A stretch of 6,761 nucleotides of DNA from Actinomycetes bacterium (GTDB taxonomy: Bacteria > Actinomycetota > Acidimicrobiia > Spongiisociales > UBA5794): positions 1-6,761 of the forward strand of contig JAJRYI010000138.1 of assembly GCA_024275815.1 (NCBI GenBank), in the 5' to 3' direction. The notes under the pieces were generated by a model, which was not told where the DNA came from, ran no database searches, and saw only the letters and a program-made list of their open reading frames with translations. A program made the position numbers and the translations under genes. This document shows, piece after piece, positions 6,272 through 6,761 of this stretch (position 1 is the stretch's first letter; the number at the start of each line of letters is the position of its first letter).

Positions 6272-6292
6272 GCCAACTCAATCTCTAAGGAA
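6269..6292 (+). promoter_or_regulatory. shared Rrf2-promoter element, copy 2 (ATTGC-N11-CTAAGGAA)
   Basis: ATTGC (6269-6273) overlaps the -10, and CTAAGGAA (6285-6292) follows after 11 nt, exactly as at 5246-5269 before the paralogue. The 11-nt spacers match at only two positions, so the words are not just leftover duplicated sequence. In this copy AAGGA also serves as the ribosome binding site for GTG 6299. Confidence 0.5.
6287..6291 (+). promoter_or_regulatory. ribosome binding site that fixes the second Rrf2 start
   Basis: AAGGA lies 7 nt before GTG 6299. The alternative ATG at 6248 has no such site, lies upstream of the candidate -10, and would add 17 residues that the paralogue lacks. 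Confidence 0.65.
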
Positions 6293-6298
6293 CGAACC

Positions 6299-6715
6299 GT
6301 GCGGCTCGAAATGACCAAGAAGTCCGATCTGGCGCTCAAGTCCCTGCGATGCATCGGAGACGCCGAAGGCGAGCTCGTTGCCGGCAAGTGGCTGGCGGAC
6401 AAGCTCGAGATCACAACCCATTACCTCCCTCAGGTGATCTCCCCTCTGGTCAAGGCAGGCTGGGTCACGTCGACTCCGGGTCCCCGGGGTGGCTACCGTC
6501 TTCTCGTCGCCCTCGAGGACATCAGCGTCCTCGAGGTCATCGAGGCGATCGAGGGCCGCATCGAGGATCAGGGATGCGTCCAACGCGGGATCCCCTGTCC
6601 TGAGTTCGACCTGTGCGCCCTCCATGCTCCGTGGCAGTCGGCACGCGATGCAATGCTCAAGGAACTCGCTGCCGCAACGATCGCCGAGAACGTCCGACCC
6701 TGCAGGGACATGTAG
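6299..6715 (+). CDS. Rrf2-family transcription regulator with three-Cys Fe-S signature
   Basis: This 138-residue winged-helix regulator starts VRLEMTKKSDLA from GTG, matching the paralogue upstream residue for residue. ITTHYLPQV (38-46) covers the recognition-helix region and GPRGGY (61-66) is the wing. Cys93, Cys100 and Cys106 form the C-x6-C-x5-C pattern of cluster-binding Rrf2 proteins. In NsrR three Cys and an Asp from the other subunit hold a [4Fe-4S] cluster that senses nitric oxide; D10 here occupies that Asp position. In IscR and relatives the cluster is [2Fe-2S], so the sensed signal (NO, iron, redox) is open. By eye 44 of the first 93 residues match the upstream paralogue. It follows the cytochrome gene by 118 nt, with its own promoter and the shared element, and a heptamer repeat begins 6 nt past its stop. 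Confidence 0.92.
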   Translation: MRLEMTKKSDLALKSLRCIGDAEGELVAGKWLADKLEITTHYLPQVISPLVKAGWVTSTPGPRGGYRLLVALEDISVLEVIEAIEGRIEDQGCVQRGIPCPEFDLCALHAPWQSARDAMLKELAAATIAENVRPCRDM

Positions 6716-6721
6716 GGCTGA

Positions 6722-6761
6722 CTCACAGCTCACAGCTCACAGCTCACAGCTCACAGCTCAC
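6722..6761. repeat. tandem heptamer repeat (CTCACAG), running off the window
   Basis: Five perfect copies of CTCACAG follow one another from 6722 to 6756, and a sixth begins (CTCAC, 6757-6761). It starts 6 nt after the stop codon of the second Rrf2 gene. No unit differs, which points to recent expansion by slippage or to an assembly breakpoint. The total length is unknown. Confidence 0.95.

Noticed and set aside
6248..6298. ATG start 17 codons upstream for the second Rrf2 gene
   Set aside because: It has no ribosome binding site, precedes the candidate -10, and adds residues absent in the paralogue. GTG 6299 with AAGGA at 7 nt aligns exactly with the paralogue start.

Overview
The window looks like the chromosome of a GC-rich (about 60% by eye) actinobacterium. 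The evidence is GC-ending codons, GTG starts, a RpoD-family sigma factor of actinobacterial type, a Cys-bearing Rrf2 regulator, and at least one gene that appears to be leaderless. An Acidimicrobiia-like lineage is a guess and has not been shown. There is no CRISPR array, tRNA, rRNA, transposase or integrase. Seven convincing genes are visible, and the one at the left edge is partial.

Left (1-2046, +): the 3' part of a HerA/DUF87-type P-loop ATPase. Walker B and a sensor-like motif are present, Walker A lies off-window, and there is a long C-terminal extension with a coiled coil. It converges on a minus-strand block (4427 to 2096). Read in transcription order, that block holds a small membrane-anchored protein with four cysteines (unknown function), a 349-aa group 1/2 sigma-70 factor, and a two-CBS-domain protein. 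Between the anchored protein and the sigma gene lies a 173-nt leader. It contains a candidate promoter, a perfect 7-bp inverted repeat just after the predicted transcription start, and a possible 23-codon CxxC leader ORF overlapping the sigma start.

Right (4500-6761, +): a LysE/RhtB-family exporter, divergent from the anchored protein and lacking a Shine-Dalgarno sequence, is followed by a compact redox module. The module is an Rrf2-family regulator, a monohaem cytochrome c lipoprotein and a second Rrf2 paralogue. The two regulators are about 47% identical over their first 93 residues. The second keeps the three-Cys signature of Fe-S Rrf2 proteins (NsrR/IscR type), while the first has lost the middle Cys. 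Both promoters carry the same bipartite element, ATTGC-N11-CTAAGGAA, placed at and just after the transcription start. This suggests auto- or cross-regulation by the paralogue pair, with the cytochrome probably co-transcribed with the first regulator.

The window ends inside a tandem heptamer repeat (CTCACAG, at least 5.7 copies) that starts 6 nt after the stop codon of the second regulator. The most interesting signals are the Rrf2-cytochrome-Rrf2 module with its shared element and diverged cluster ligands, and the structured sigma-factor leader.
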